Positions 8,094 to 16,959 are shown, counted from the first letter of the stretch. The stretch: DNA of 64,000 bases from Jiangella mangrovi (GCF_014204975.1 NZ_JACHMM010000001.1:1054001-1118000); one strand, 5' to 3'. The notes: generated by a model not told the origin, from the letters alone. Numbers and translations: made by a program.

Positions 8094-9149
8094 ATGACCC
8101 TCACCACCACCCTCGACACACCGCTGCTGGCCGACCCGGCCCAGGTGGCGGCCGATCCGGGGCGCTACCGCGTCCTCACCGGCGACCGGCCGACCGGCCC
8201 GCTGCACCTCGGGCACTACTTCGGCACGCTGCTCAACCGCGTCCGGCTGCAGCGCCAGGGCGTCGAGACCTTCCTCGTCGTCGCCGACTACCAGGTGATC
8301 ACCGACCGGCTGTCGCCCGGTGAGATCGCCGACAACGTGCGCGAGGTCGTCCTCGACAACCTCGCCGCGGGCATTGACCCCGAGCTGACGACGGTGTTCG
8401 CGCACAGCGCCGTCCCGGCCCTCAACCAGCTGATGCTGCCGTTCCTGTCGCTGACCACGGTGGCCGAGCTGCAGCGCAACCCGACGGTGAAGGACGAGGC
8501 GGCCGCGTCCGGGCTGGCGGCGATCAGCGGGCTGCTGCTCACGTATCCGGTGCACCAGGCGGCGGACATCCTGTTCTGCCACGGCAGCCTGGTCCCCGTC
8601 GGCGACGACCAGCTGCCACACGTCGAGCAGACGCGGCTCATCGCGCGGCGGTTCAACGAGCGCTACGCCGGCGGCCGCCCGGTCTTCCGCGAACCGCAGG
8701 CGCTGCTGTCGCCGTCACCCCGGCTGCTCGGCATCGACGGCCGGAAGATGAGCAAGAGCCGTGGCAACGCGATCGCCCTGAAGGCGTCCGCCGACGAGAC
8801 GGCGCGGCTGATCAGGCGGTCGGTGACCGATTCCGAACGTGCGGTGACCTACGAGCCTGATCGGCGGCCGGGGGTGTCGTCGCTGGTCGAGATCGCGGCG
8901 CTGTGCCTGGATCTGGCGCCGGCCGTGGTCGCGGAGCGGGTCGGCCCGGGCGGGTCGGCGGCGCTGAAGGCGCTGGTCACCGAGGCCGTGAACGAGGAGC
9001 TGCGGCCGGTCCGCGCACGCCGGGCGGAGCTGGCGGCGGAGCCTGGGCTGGTCGGGAGGCTGCTGGCCGACGGGGCCGAGCGGGCGTCGGCGCTGGCCTC
9101 GTCGACGCTGGCGGACGTGCAGGAGGTGCTCGGGATGACCGCGTATTGA
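8094..9149 (+). CDS. trpS: Tryptophanyl-tRNA synthetase, auxiliary type
   Basis: 351 aa, class Ic synthetase that charges tRNA-Trp with tryptophan. The HIGH-type motif is PTGPLHLGHYFG (about residue 35) and the KMSKS motif is intact in GRKMSKSRGN (about 220). ATG 8094 has GGAGAG 5 nt upstream. As I recall the literature, Streptomyces coelicolor has an auxiliary, indolmycin-resistant TrpRS controlled by a Trp-codon leader. The leader found here makes this gene a likely relative of that class, so a second trpS is expected elsewhere. Resistance is inferred from context, not from a residue I can point to. Confidence 0.9.
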   Translation: MTLTTTLDTPLLADPAQVAADPGRYRVLTGDRPTGPLHLGHYFGTLLNRVRLQRQGVETFLVVADYQVITDRLSPGEIADNVREVVLDNLAAGIDPELTTVFAHSAVPALNQLMLPFLSLTTVAELQRNPTVKDEAAASGLAAISGLLLTYPVHQAADILFCHGSLVPVGDDQLPHVEQTRLIARRFNERYAGGRPVFREPQALLSPSPRLLGIDGRKMSKSRGNAIALKASADETARLIRRSVTDSERAVTYEPDRRPGVSSLVEIAALCLDLAPAVVAERVGPGGSAALKALVTEAVNEELRPVRARRAELAAEPGLVGRLLADGAERASALASSTLADVQEVLGMTAY

Positions 9150-9166
9150 AGCGGTTGGTCGGCGAC

Positions 9167-9212
9167 GAGTGAGCGCCTGGCGGGGCAGGGAGGTCCAACC
9201 AGGCGCTCACTC
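9167..9212. terminator. Bidirectional terminator between trpS and the anti-sigma-like gene
   Basis: A perfect 14-bp inverted repeat, GAGTGAGCGCCTGG (9167-9180) and CCAGGCGCTCACTC (9199-9212), with an 18-nt loop. It lies between two convergent genes, the usual place for a shared terminator. Confidence 0.75.
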
Positions 9213-9297
9213 CTGCGGCCGACGGGATCCGTCGTGACCGCCGCGCACCGGCCGTCTACATGGTGGGGTGGAGGGGCCGGTGCGACGCTTCGGCGGG

Positions 9298-10146
9298 TCA
9301 GTCTCCGTCCTGGTCGCCGTCCTCGCCCTGGTCGCCCTGGTCGTCCTGGGCCTGGTCCGGGACGGCCTGCTCGGGCCGGCCGGCGTCGTCCTGACCCTGG
9401 TCGCCCTGCTCCGGCCGGTGCTCGTCGCTCTGGCCGTTCTCGTCCTGGCCCTGATCGCCCTCGTCGGGCTGACCCTGGTCCCCGTCCTCGGGACGGCCGG
9501 GCTCGTCCGGCCGGTGCTCGCCGGGCGTCGTCGGGACGGTGGTCGGCAGGTCCGGCAGCTCCGGCTCGTGGCCCGCGCCAGGGTCGTCGGGCCGGTTGCC
9601 CAGCTCCTGGGCGTCCTCGCTGACCTCCTGGCCGTCGACGCCGTCGTCCTGCGCGTCCTCGGAGACGTCCTGGCCGAACTCGGCGCCGTCGCTCGGCGGG
9701 GCGCCGTCGTCGAACTCGATCGGCGTCACCGACTCGACCACCGTCTCGAACCCGTCCTGCGCCGGACCGGGCAGGGCGCCAGCAGCGGCCACGCCTGTCA
9801 CTCCGGTGAAGAGGACGGCGACCAGGGCGACCAGTCGTGCGCGGAGGCTCATCATCGCGTACCTCCGGGCGAGGCGGGCGCGCACTCCGTGCGGGCGGAT
9901 CGGCGGTGCCGGCGTGACCCCGGCGAAGTCACCCAGGGCGATGCGGCGGGCGAGCTCGGCCGTGGGGGGAACGGCTTCATCTGCACTCCTTCGAATGGCG
10001 TCGACCGCATCCGACAGTGCCGCGAGTTCGGCCCAGCCCTCTCCGCCGGACGGGATCCACGTGTGCTGCAGGATCGCCTCGACCGTCGCGTCGTCAGGTG
10101 CGGCTGTTGGTGTCATGTCAGTCCTGCCATCGCCCACACGCCTCAT
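9298..10146 (-). CDS. Membrane-anchored protein coupled to ECF sigma factor (putative anti-sigma factor)
   Basis: 282 aa. The cytoplasmic N-terminal ~100 residues have an Ala/Glu-rich helical region. One transmembrane helix lies at about 103-123 (ARLVALVAVLFTGVTGVAAAG). The extracytoplasmic part is strikingly acidic; its last ~80 residues are repeats around DQGQD, rich in Asp, Glu, Gln and Gly with no Cys. Its ATG overlaps the sigma gene stop (ATGA), so the two are translationally coupled. That is why an anti-sigma role is inferred; no classical zinc anti-sigma HxxxCxxC motif is present. Confidence 0.65.
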   Translation of the reverse strand: MRRVGDGRTDMTPTAAPDDATVEAILQHTWIPSGGEGWAELAALSDAVDAIRRSADEAVPPTAELARRIALGDFAGVTPAPPIRPHGVRARLARRYAMMSLRARLVALVAVLFTGVTGVAAAGALPGPAQDGFETVVESVTPIEFDDGAPPSDGAEFGQDVSEDAQDDGVDGQEVSEDAQELGNRPDDPGAGHEPELPDLPTTVPTTPGEHRPDEPGRPEDGDQGQPDEGDQGQDENGQSDEHRPEQGDQGQDDAGRPEQAVPDQAQDDQGDQGEDGDQDGD

Positions 10147-10670
10147 CTGGATACGCGCTCCCGGTCGAGTCGTCGCCGCAACGCGCTCAGCCCCCGTCGT
10201 TGCAGTGCCTTGACGGCGCCGGCCGACTTGCCGACGATGCCGGCCACCTCCTCGACGCTCAGGTCACCGAGGATCCGCAGCAGCACGACCTCGCGCTGGT
10301 CCGCCGACAGGCCGGCGCACAGCTCGTGCACGCGGCGCCGGCCGAGCGCCTCGAGGGCGTCCTCCTCGGCGTCACCGCCGACCTGGTCGACGACCTCGAG
10401 GTCGACGTCCACCGTCGCCGGCCGCCGCGACCGCCGTCGATGCTCGTCGGTCACCCGGCGGTACGCGATGGTGAAGACCCACGACCGGAATTGCTGCTCC
10501 GATCCGGTGAAGGACCCGAGGCCGGCGAAGACGCCGAGGAAGACCTCACTGGTCACGTCCTCGGGCTCCTGCGATCCCTGCAGCCGCGCGTAGCCGGCGA
10601 CGACCGGTGCGAGATCGGCGTACAGGCGCTCAAAGGCCCACGGCGCGCCCGCACGCGCCGCGAGGATCAC
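10143..10670 (-). CDS. ECF-type RNA polymerase sigma-70 factor
   Basis: About 175 aa. The region 2 core includes EDVTSEVFLGVFAGL and FRSWVFTIAYRRVTDEHRR. The region 4 helix-turn-helix includes LSADQREVVLLRILGDLSVE and KSAGAVKALQRRGLSALRR. It directs polymerase to a small regulon. The next gene, overlapping by 4 bp, is a membrane protein and likely its regulator. The GTG at 10670 starts inside the expected first helix. A clear GGAGGG (10706-10701) sits 9 nt before an ATC codon (10691) and no ATG/GTG lies between, so the true start may be non-canonical or slightly upstream. Confidence 0.85.
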   Translation of the reverse strand: MILAARAGAPWAFERLYADLAPVVAGYARLQGSQEPEDVTSEVFLGVFAGLGSFTGSEQQFRSWVFTIAYRRVTDEHRRRSRRPATVDVDLEVVDQVGGDAEEDALEALGRRRVHELCAGLSADQREVVLLRILGDLSVEEVAGIVGKSAGAVKALQRRGLSALRRRLDRERVSR

Positions 10671-10774
10671 CCCGTCGAACTCCGCTCCGATGGACAGCTG
10701 CCCTCCACGTGCGCGCGCTGCGCCTCACAGGCGTCATCGCACGGAGCGGCCGGAAGGGTACGGCTTGCGTCGTT

Positions 10775-11749
10775 TCAGCCGGTTGGGGGCCGTCGCCGGC
10801 GCGGGGTGAGGCGCAACGGCGGCAGGGGCGGCGCGGGGATGCGATCGGCGCCGTGTCCGGCGACCGTGCCGAAGCGCTCCTGACCCGCCCGCTCCCACTC
10901 CTCCCGCGCGGCGACGATGTCCTCGTGGCTGCGGCCGACGAAGTTCCACCACATGACGAGATCGTCGGGGAACGGTTCGCCGCCGAGGAGGAAGAGCGTG
11001 GTGCCCGTCGTGTCTGTACGGAGCCTGAGCTCGGAGCGGCCGGTGCCGAGGTAGAGCAGCGGGCCCGACTCGAGCTCGGTGCCGTCGACGGTGGCCCGGC
11101 CGGTGAGGACGAGGACGGCGTGCTCGAAGTCCGGGTTGAGGGGGACGACGGTGTCGGCTCGCGTCGCGTCGAGGCCGAGCTGGGCGCCGAGCAGCGGCGT
11201 GTAGGTGGTGGCGGGCGACGCCGTCCCGGCGAACTCCCCCACGACCACAGTGGCGCGCACGCCGTCGCCGTCGTAGATGGGAAGGTCGGTGTGCTGCTCG
11301 AAGGTCGGTCTGGTGTGCGTGGCGGCGGCCTCGGGGAGCGCGACCCAGAGCTGCAGGCCGTGCAGAAGTGGCGACTCGCCGAGCGAGATCTCCGAGTGCG
11401 CGATGCCCGGCCCGCTCGTCATCAGATTGAGCTGCCCCGGCTTCACGACGACGTCGCTGCCCACGCTGTCGCGATGGTGGATCTCGCCCTGGATGGGCCA
11501 GGTGACAGTCTGCAGGCCGGTGTGCGGGTGCGGCAGGACGACCATGTCCGTGCGCTGCGGCCCGAACTGGTCGAGGAAGCACCACGCGCCGACGGTGGGA
11601 AGCTGGCGGTGCGGCAGGGTACGACTCACCTGCATGGCGCGGATCCCGCCCAGCGGCACCTCGCGCGGCTCGAGCCTGATCGTGGTCGGGCCGGCGTGCG
11701 TGGCCGCGTGGCACCGCATCTCGGCCGGCTTCGCGTCGAGATTGCTCAC
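10775..11749 (-). CDS. Pirin-family bicupin protein
   Basis: 324 aa from GTG 11749. The N-terminal cupin carries the pirin metal-site signatures HPHTGLQTVTW, GEIHHRDSVG and GPGIAHSE (about residues 70-130); the second cupin occupies about 180-285. Family members bind iron and act as quercetin dioxygenases, redox-sensing regulators or enzyme modulators, so the substrate cannot be fixed from sequence. The C-terminus ends in a basic tail (RLTPRRRRPP). It is a single gene convergent with nothing, upstream of a tRNA on the other strand. Confidence 0.9.
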   Translation of the reverse strand: MSNLDAKPAEMRCHAATHAGPTTIRLEPREVPLGGIRAMQVSRTLPHRQLPTVGAWCFLDQFGPQRTDMVVLPHPHTGLQTVTWPIQGEIHHRDSVGSDVVVKPGQLNLMTSGPGIAHSEISLGESPLLHGLQLWVALPEAAATHTRPTFEQHTDLPIYDGDGVRATVVVGEFAGTASPATTYTPLLGAQLGLDATRADTVVPLNPDFEHAVLVLTGRATVDGTELESGPLLYLGTGRSELRLRTDTTGTTLFLLGGEPFPDDLVMWWNFVGRSHEDIVAAREEWERAGQERFGTVAGHGADRIPAPPLPPLRLTPRRRRPPTG

Positions 11750-11814
11750 GGTGTCGAGCGTAGACGCGGGCGGGGCACGGGGGTGGGCCCGCGGCCGATA
11801 GACTGTCTCGGCCC

Positions 11815-11887
11815 GCCCTCGTAGCTCAGGGGATAGAGCATCCGCCTCCTAAGCGGAGGGTCGCAGGTTCGAATCCTGCCGGGGGCA
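11815..11887 (+). tRNA. tRNA-Arg (anticodon CCU)
   Basis: A 73-nt cloverleaf. The acceptor is GCCCTCG (11815-11821) with CGGGGGC (11880-11886), including one U-G pair, and A at 11887; the CCA end is not encoded. The anticodon stem is TCCGC/GCGGA with loop CTCCTAA, so the anticodon is CCT at 11848-11850, reading AGG. The T arm contains GGTTCGAATCC. AGG is a rare Arg codon in such genomes. The gene forms the left border of an accessory block. Confidence 0.95.
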
Positions 11888-12435
11888 CCCTCTCACCAGC
11901 GCATTCACTCGGCGCTTGTTGACCCTGAAGGACCGAGACGGATCTGGTCTCCCCGTCGCAAGTTGCAGGCGGGTTGCACGACCATGCTGCACGCCACCGT
12001 TCGCCCACTTCGCCCGGCCTCCTCACAAATGCCGGCCCCATGGTCGGAGTGAAGCGTGTCAAGGGTGGCGCTTACGCCATCGCGAAGCAACGCCCACCCG
12101 ACGTGCTTCAGTACTCCGTCGCTGGGATCCAGCCGCCAAGATCGAGAAGTCGACGCTTGGCATTGTTTCAGGAGAACGGGAAACGCTGCCGCGGTTCGCC
12201 CCACCCGCGTCGTCGCCTTTTATTGCCTCATCCTCAACTGCCGTCGCTCGCCGTCATGCGGCTGATGCTAGACCCAGGGGAGGAAAATCTCGCCACGCAT
12301 GCGCGAATTCTTTTGCAGTTATCAACAACCGTTCAGTAACGTTCCTATAGTGCTCGCCCGGATGGTGGACCCTGGTCCTATCGCCCACTTCCAATCCGAT
12401 GGCACGACCTGCGTGCCCGACGGGGTGACGCTGAT
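11888..12435. other. 548-bp region without a recognisable gene
   Basis: Between the tRNA and the NUDIX gene no frame shows convincing codon use or similarity. The stretch is visibly richer in A/T than its surroundings, for example TTTTATTGCC near 12220 and around 12303-12350. It may be the remnant of an integration module, but no integrase fragment was recognised. Confidence 0.5.
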
Positions 12436-12969
12436 CTACGACTCCTGGACGTTGGTGCCGTGCAGCATCATCAGGGCGGCGGCGGTGTTGGCCGCTCGTA
12501 TCTCGCCCTTACGTACGAGGTCGGGGACTTGCGACAGCGGGATCCACTCACGCCGAGAAGACTCAAAGTCGTCCTCAGGGTGACCGATGTAGTCCGCGCC
12601 TTCGGCCCAGTACACGTGATGGAGGGAGTCGGAGAGGCCGTTGGCAGGCTCCAGGGTCATCAGATGATGGAGGGGACCAGGCTGCCAACCTGTCTCTTCG
12701 AGGGCCTCGCGCGCCGCCGCCTCCTCGAGAGTCTCACCATCGTCGACGACGCCTGCGGGCAGTTCCCAGCCCCACGTGTCAGTGATGAAGCGGTGCCGCC
12801 ACAGCAGCAAGGCCGCGCCGTCGGCTATCGCGGCGGTGAGCACAACCGGCCGCTGCCGAATCAGGTAGTGGTCCAGGTGCCGGCCGTCTGGAAGCTCGAC
12901 ATCCGCGAGGTTCACGGTGAACCAGCGGTTCTCGTAGACCGTGTGTTCGCCGAGGTTCTTCCATTGCAT
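12436..12969 (-). CDS. NUDIX hydrolase
   Basis: About 177 aa. The Nudix box is complete: G, five residues, E, seven residues, then REALEETGW (within GVVDDGETLEEAAAREALEE). It hydrolyses a nucleoside diphosphate linked to another moiety; ADP-sugars are typical for this subgroup. ATG 12969 is preferred: GGAAGG lies 9 nt upstream and MQWKNLGEHTVYEN is the usual family start. An in-frame ATG at 13002 overlaps the regulator stop (ATGA), so the two genes are one operon either way. The context suggests a housecleaning or regulatory role tied to the divergent biosynthetic genes. Confidence 0.88.
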   Translation of the reverse strand: MQWKNLGEHTVYENRWFTVNLADVELPDGRHLDHYLIRQRPVVLTAAIADGAALLLWRHRFITDTWGWELPAGVVDDGETLEEAAAREALEETGWQPGPLHHLMTLEPANGLSDSLHHVYWAEGADYIGHPEDDFESSRREWIPLSQVPDLVRKGEIRAANTAAALMMLHGTNVQES

Positions 12970-12998
12970 GGTGCGGAGCCTTCCATAGGGGCCGGGTG

Positions 12999-14339
12999 TC
13001 ATGCGAGCAGCTCTAGAGTTCGGTCTAGTCGGTCGATGGCGTCGTGTGTCGCCACCGATTGGTGGCCCGCCAGCGAGTGGCGGAGCTGGCGGAAGCGGTG
13101 TGTGAGCCGTCCGGACTCCATGCCCTGAGCGTGGTCAAGCATATCGACGACCAGGATGGCCGCTTGGTCTGCGTCACCCGCCCGGAGTGCCAGGGTGGCG
13201 GCGGTAGCGCGGCGATTCACGCGGCCTCGTGCATGCGCGGGCGCTTCGAGTGATGCTGCGGCGAACTCGGATGCTGGCCGTAGGTCGCCTAGGCTGATCA
13301 GCGCCTCGGACATCTGGGCTTCGATCAGGCCGGGTTGCACATAGCTCGTCTCGGCTGGCTCGGATCCACTGCCGATAAGACCTGCTGCACGCTCTGCCTC
13401 GTGCATCGCGCGGCGTGCCGTCGCTGCGTCGCCGATGAGTGCGTAGCCCTTCGCTTGCATCACGTGCAGGTCGGCCCTGAGGGCAGGTGAAACTGCGGCT
13501 CCCGCGGTTCTCAGCGCAGCCTGCGAGAACGCGATCGCTTGGCGCGGATCACCGAGTGCCAACGATTGGTTGACCAGGAGCGCGAGGACGTAACCGCCGA
13601 AGGCGCGGTCGCCCGACGACTTCGCCAGCCGTAACGCTTGGTGGAAGTAGCGCTGCGCGATGCCGTGCAGTTCGGCGTCGTACGCGCTGATGCCCGCGAC
13701 CGCCGTCAGGCCGCCAATGGCGCGGTGCAGCTCCCTACCCACTCCATCGGTGAACGTCCCATAGAGCATCGGCGTGGTCTGCTGGCTCAGGAAACCGGCC
13801 ACCCGTGCATGTGTCGCGACCCCGCCTGCACGCCGGTACATGTGCTCGTAGTGCCGTCGAGCGTCATGGAGGGTGCGCACATCCTTCGCTCCAACGTGCC
13901 TGTCGCCTTGGCTCGAGAGATCGAGGTCTATGGGTGGGTTCTCCCACTCCCACACGGGCCGCACGGCATCCATTCCCGTGGCGATCGGCGACGACCACAG
14001 CTCCTGGCGTTGCAAGTGGTCTGAACGCCACATCGACGTTGTGCGGCTGACGAAGATCGGGAGGGGGGCGGGAACCGCCGAGTCATCCTCCGCGGTGTCA
14101 AGCCCGATGTCGGCGAGTGTGAGGGGCCGATCCAACTGGGCTCCCAGTACTTCGCAGATCAGGTCAGGTACCGGCGCCCTTGGCCGCTGGCCGCGAAGCC
14201 AGCGCGCGACGGCGGTGTGGTCGTACCGGGGGACGCGCCCTTGTCGTGCACCTGCTTCGTTGACCCGGACCGCAAGGCCTTGCCGCGACATCCCGGCCTC
14301 GGAAAGCATGTTGTCCAGCAGCGAGTTCGGCCCTGCCAC
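12999..14339 (-). CDS. HTH regulator with TPR-like C-terminal region (NsdA-like)
   Basis: 446 aa from GTG 14339 with GGGAG 7 nt upstream. Residues 5-75 form a Cro/XRE-like DNA-binding region (LLDNMLSEAGMSRQGLAVRV, then HTAVARWLRGQRPRAPVP). Residues about 150-440 are Ala/Leu-rich helical repeats of TPR type. This architecture recalls large Streptomyces developmental and antibiotic regulators such as NsdA. It is divergent from the decarboxylase operon and co-transcribed with the NUDIX gene, so it is the likely regulator of the block. No ligand can be read from the sequence. Confidence 0.8.
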   Translation of the reverse strand: MAGPNSLLDNMLSEAGMSRQGLAVRVNEAGARQGRVPRYDHTAVARWLRGQRPRAPVPDLICEVLGAQLDRPLTLADIGLDTAEDDSAVPAPLPIFVSRTTSMWRSDHLQRQELWSSPIATGMDAVRPVWEWENPPIDLDLSSQGDRHVGAKDVRTLHDARRHYEHMYRRAGGVATHARVAGFLSQQTTPMLYGTFTDGVGRELHRAIGGLTAVAGISAYDAELHGIAQRYFHQALRLAKSSGDRAFGGYVLALLVNQSLALGDPRQAIAFSQAALRTAGAAVSPALRADLHVMQAKGYALIGDAATARRAMHEAERAAGLIGSGSEPAETSYVQPGLIEAQMSEALISLGDLRPASEFAAASLEAPAHARGRVNRRATAATLALRAGDADQAAILVVDMLDHAQGMESGRLTHRFRQLRHSLAGHQSVATHDAIDRLDRTLELLA

Positions 14340-14503
14340 CGTCCCACTCCCTTCGCCGCTTCTGCTCGTGCGTACTCAGAGTAACGAGGGTTGATTCACA
14401 CCCCGTGCGAACCGAGTGCACGAACGCTGGGCTCGCGCGCTCTGTCGCAGACGTGCACTACTGCATTGACTAGCGGTATGTGCTCTGACGATGGAGGTTC
14501 GCC
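14340..14503. promoter_or_regulatory. Divergent promoter region of the ArgRS-associated block
   Basis: The 164 bp between the regulator (minus) and the decarboxylase (plus) must hold both promoters. A TTGACT hexamer lies at 14466-14471 on the plus strand, but no matching -10 at 16-18 bp is convincing. GTGCGAAC at 14405 and GTGCACGAAC at 14417 are near-repeats that could be regulator half-sites. The decarboxylase has GGAGG 6 nt before its ATG. Confidence 0.4.
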
Positions 14504-16027
14504 ATGACACTCGCTCCCGAGGTATTGCACAGCGCCGAGGCCACGACGGCGGAACTCCTCAAGTCGCTCATCGATCTCGGCATGGCCTTCAAGGACCAGG
14601 AACAGATCTATGCGAGGCGGCTCGCCCCGACGGCGATCCGAGACCTGGTCGTCACCGACCTACCCGACGCGGCGACGTCGCTAGCCGACCTTGTCGCCGA
14701 GTTCCAGCACGACTTGCTCCCGCTGTGCAAGAACGAGGCCAGCCCGCAGTTCCTCGGGTTCGGCGACACCGGTGACGATCCGGCCGCCCTGGCCGGCAGT
14801 CTGCTGGCGATGTTCACGCAACAGAATCTGATCAACCAGAGCTTCGACTCGCCGTCAGCGACATTCGTCGAGATCGCGGTGCTGCGCTGGTTCCGAGACC
14901 TGATCGGGTACGCCAGTCCGCCGCTCCCCGAAGTCTCCACGGTATGGACGGCCGGCGGCGTGGTGACCACCGGCGGCACGATGTCGAACACGATCGCGAT
15001 GATGCTCGCCCGCGAGCACCGGTTCCCCGGAACGATGCAGTCTGGTGTCACAGACCCAGGACGTTGCGCAGTCGTGGTGCCGCGTGGGATCGGGCACTAC
15101 AGCATCCGCTCCTCGCTCGCCTGGATCGGGTGCGGGAACGCCGTCATCGAAGTCGACACCGATGGGTTCCGGTACGACCTTGCAGGTCTACGCCACGCGC
15201 TCGCAGAGCACCGCGACGAGATCATGGCTGTCGTGGCCTACGCCGGCGACTCCCGGACTCAGACGGTCGAGAACCTGCGCGCAGTGCACGACATCGTCCG
15301 TTCGAAGGCTCCCGCCGCCTGGCTGCACGCCGACGCCTGCTGGGGCTTCATGGCCACGTTCAGCCCGACGACGCGCCGACTCGTCGACGGAATCGACCTG
15401 TACGACTCGGTCACCGTCGACCCGCACAAGGTCATGGCCGTGCCCTACGCCGTCAGTGCCTTGGTCACCCGCGATGTCGAGGCACTACGGGCGATCAGCA
15501 GCCACTCGGACCTCATCATGCAGGAGGACTTCGCGTTCGGGCAGGTCACCCCGTTCGTCGGGTCCAAGCCGTGGTCCTCTCTCAAGCTCTGGATGACGAT
15601 GCGGGCCCACGGCCGCCACGGTTTGGCTGCGCTCGTCGAACGGCGGTTCGCGACCATGCGGGACTTCGTCATGGCCGTCGATTCCCGCCCCCGGTTCCTG
15701 CGGCTCCACAACCCGGACCTGACCGCGTGCGCATTTCTCTGGCTCCCGCCGAGCACCGACCTCACCGCCCCGGACCTCAACCGAATCAACGACGTCAACA
15801 AGCGCATACATGGCCGGCTCCTGGCTGACGGCGAGTGGTACCTGCACCAGTTCAGCATCCCCGATCCTGGAGTCCTGTCCCTGGGCGAGCAGTTGCACCC
15901 GCTGCGGTTCATGTCCGTCAACCACCGGATCACTACGGCCCAAGTCCAGGGTGTGCTCGACGAGGTCGACTGTCTTGGTCTGCAGATCACCCGCGAGACA
16001 GGGCCGACGAAAGAGAGCCGACGATGA
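14504..16027 (+). CDS. PLP-dependent group II amino acid decarboxylase
   Basis: 507 aa. The PLP site DPHKVMAVPY places the Schiff-base lysine at about residue 309. HADACWGF is the cofactor-ring contact, and GGTMSNTIAMM the phosphate-binding turn. The family (glutamate, diaminobutyrate, aromatic and valine decarboxylases) releases CO2 from an amino acid to give an amine; the substrate cannot be told. It opens a chain whose next two genes overlap by 4 bp each (ATGA, GTGA), so the amine is probably methylated and further modified. Length and motifs look intact. In valanimycin biosynthesis a PLP decarboxylase also sits with an aminoacyl-tRNA synthetase. Confidence 0.88.
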   Translation: MTLAPEVLHSAEATTAELLKSLIDLGMAFKDQEQIYARRLAPTAIRDLVVTDLPDAATSLADLVAEFQHDLLPLCKNEASPQFLGFGDTGDDPAALAGSLLAMFTQQNLINQSFDSPSATFVEIAVLRWFRDLIGYASPPLPEVSTVWTAGGVVTTGGTMSNTIAMMLAREHRFPGTMQSGVTDPGRCAVVVPRGIGHYSIRSSLAWIGCGNAVIEVDTDGFRYDLAGLRHALAEHRDEIMAVVAYAGDSRTQTVENLRAVHDIVRSKAPAAWLHADACWGFMATFSPTTRRLVDGIDLYDSVTVDPHKVMAVPYAVSALVTRDVEALRAISSHSDLIMQEDFAFGQVTPFVGSKPWSSLKLWMTMRAHGRHGLAALVERRFATMRDFVMAVDSRPRFLRLHNPDLTACAFLWLPPSTDLTAPDLNRINDVNKRIHGRLLADGEWYLHQFSIPDPGVLSLGEQLHPLRFMSVNHRITTAQVQGVLDEVDCLGLQITRETGPTKESRR

Positions 16028-16959
16028 CCGGCACCCTGCCGTTTCGCGCCGTATACCATACCCCGGACGTCTATGACCGAGTCCTGCTGCCGCACTGGTT
16101 CGACGGCGCCGAGGACACCGGCCATGTCCGCGCGTTGATGCATCGCTGCTATGGTCCCGCCCCCGCGTCCGGTCGAATGCGGATCCTGGAGCTCGGCTGC
16201 GGCACCGGCCGCGTCACCGCAGCCCTGGCGCCCTACGCGTCGTCGCTGCACGGCGTGGACTCCGGCGCGCCGATGCTCGATGTGTTCCGGACTCGATACC
16301 CGCTCGCGACCACCCAGCTCGCAGACATCGCGGCCGCGGTCGAGTGCCTGCATGCAGATGGTGAGCGTTTCGACATCGTCGGCGCGTTCTGGTCCCTGTC
16401 GTACCCGATCGGGGATTGTTTCGAGGACCTCACCACGGACGGCATCCGGCCCCGCCCCGACCTCGCGGCCGGTGTCGCGGATGCCAAGGTACTCGTTCGC
16501 AAGATTGTCGATCTCCTGGCCCACGGCGGGCACCTGATCGCTCTGTTCTTCGACTCCGACGCCCCAGAACAGCGGGTCGTCACCCGCGCATGGGAACGCA
16601 TCGCACCTTTCCCCGGCACCGGCCGCGGCTTCGGGCGCGAGACCCTGCTCGCCGCGCTCCGCGACGCCGAGGAAGACGGCCTCGGACGTCTCACCCATTT
16701 CCGCACCGGTGGCCTGTCCGTGGCGCCCGACCCGCCGACCGCGATCGACTGGTTCACGATCGTCCACCTGAAGTCCATGCCCGCCCTTGTCGATGACCCG
16801 GACATCCGCGCCGAGATCGAGGCTTTCGTCCATCAACACACCATCGACGACGGCCGAGTCCTGCTGCCCACCGGGATGCACCTGATCGACTTCTGGCGTA
16901 CACCGCGCACCAGCCACCTGCCGAACGACAGTGCAGGCACGCGGGGGGTGGACCCGTGA
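16024..16959 (+). CDS. Class I SAM-dependent methyltransferase
   Basis: 311 aa. Motif I is ILELGCGTGRVTAAL at about residue 57, followed by HGVDSGAPMLD (motif II region) and FDIVGAFWSLSYPIGDC (motif IV region). A C-terminal extension of about 100 residues after the Rossmann core may shape substrate binding. ATG 16024 overlaps the decarboxylase stop (ATGA) and its own stop overlaps the next GTG. The tight coupling suggests a small-molecule methyltransferase acting on the pathway product, but an RNA or protein target cannot be excluded. Confidence 0.85.
   Translation: MTGTLPFRAVYHTPDVYDRVLLPHWFDGAEDTGHVRALMHRCYGPAPASGRMRILELGCGTGRVTAALAPYASSLHGVDSGAPMLDVFRTRYPLATTQLADIAAAVECLHADGERFDIVGAFWSLSYPIGDCFEDLTTDGIRPRPDLAAGVADAKVLVRKIVDLLAHGGHLIALFFDSDAPEQRVVTRAWERIAPFPGTGRGFGRETLLAALRDAEEDGLGRLTHFRTGGLSVAPDPPTAIDWFTIVHLKSMPALVDDPDIRAEIEAFVHQHTIDDGRVLLPTGMHLIDFWRTPRTSHLPNDSAGTRGVDP

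Noticed and set aside
9300..9500. Tandem CCTGGTCGCC-like repeats suggesting a CRISPR or satellite
   Set aside because: They are irregular and are explained by codons for the DQGQD-rich tail on the minus strand.
11826..12062. Minus-strand frame ending in ...PPAGFEPATLRLGGG
   Set aside because: Its end is the antisense translation of the tRNA-Arg gene, a well-known artefact; the rest shows no coding character.
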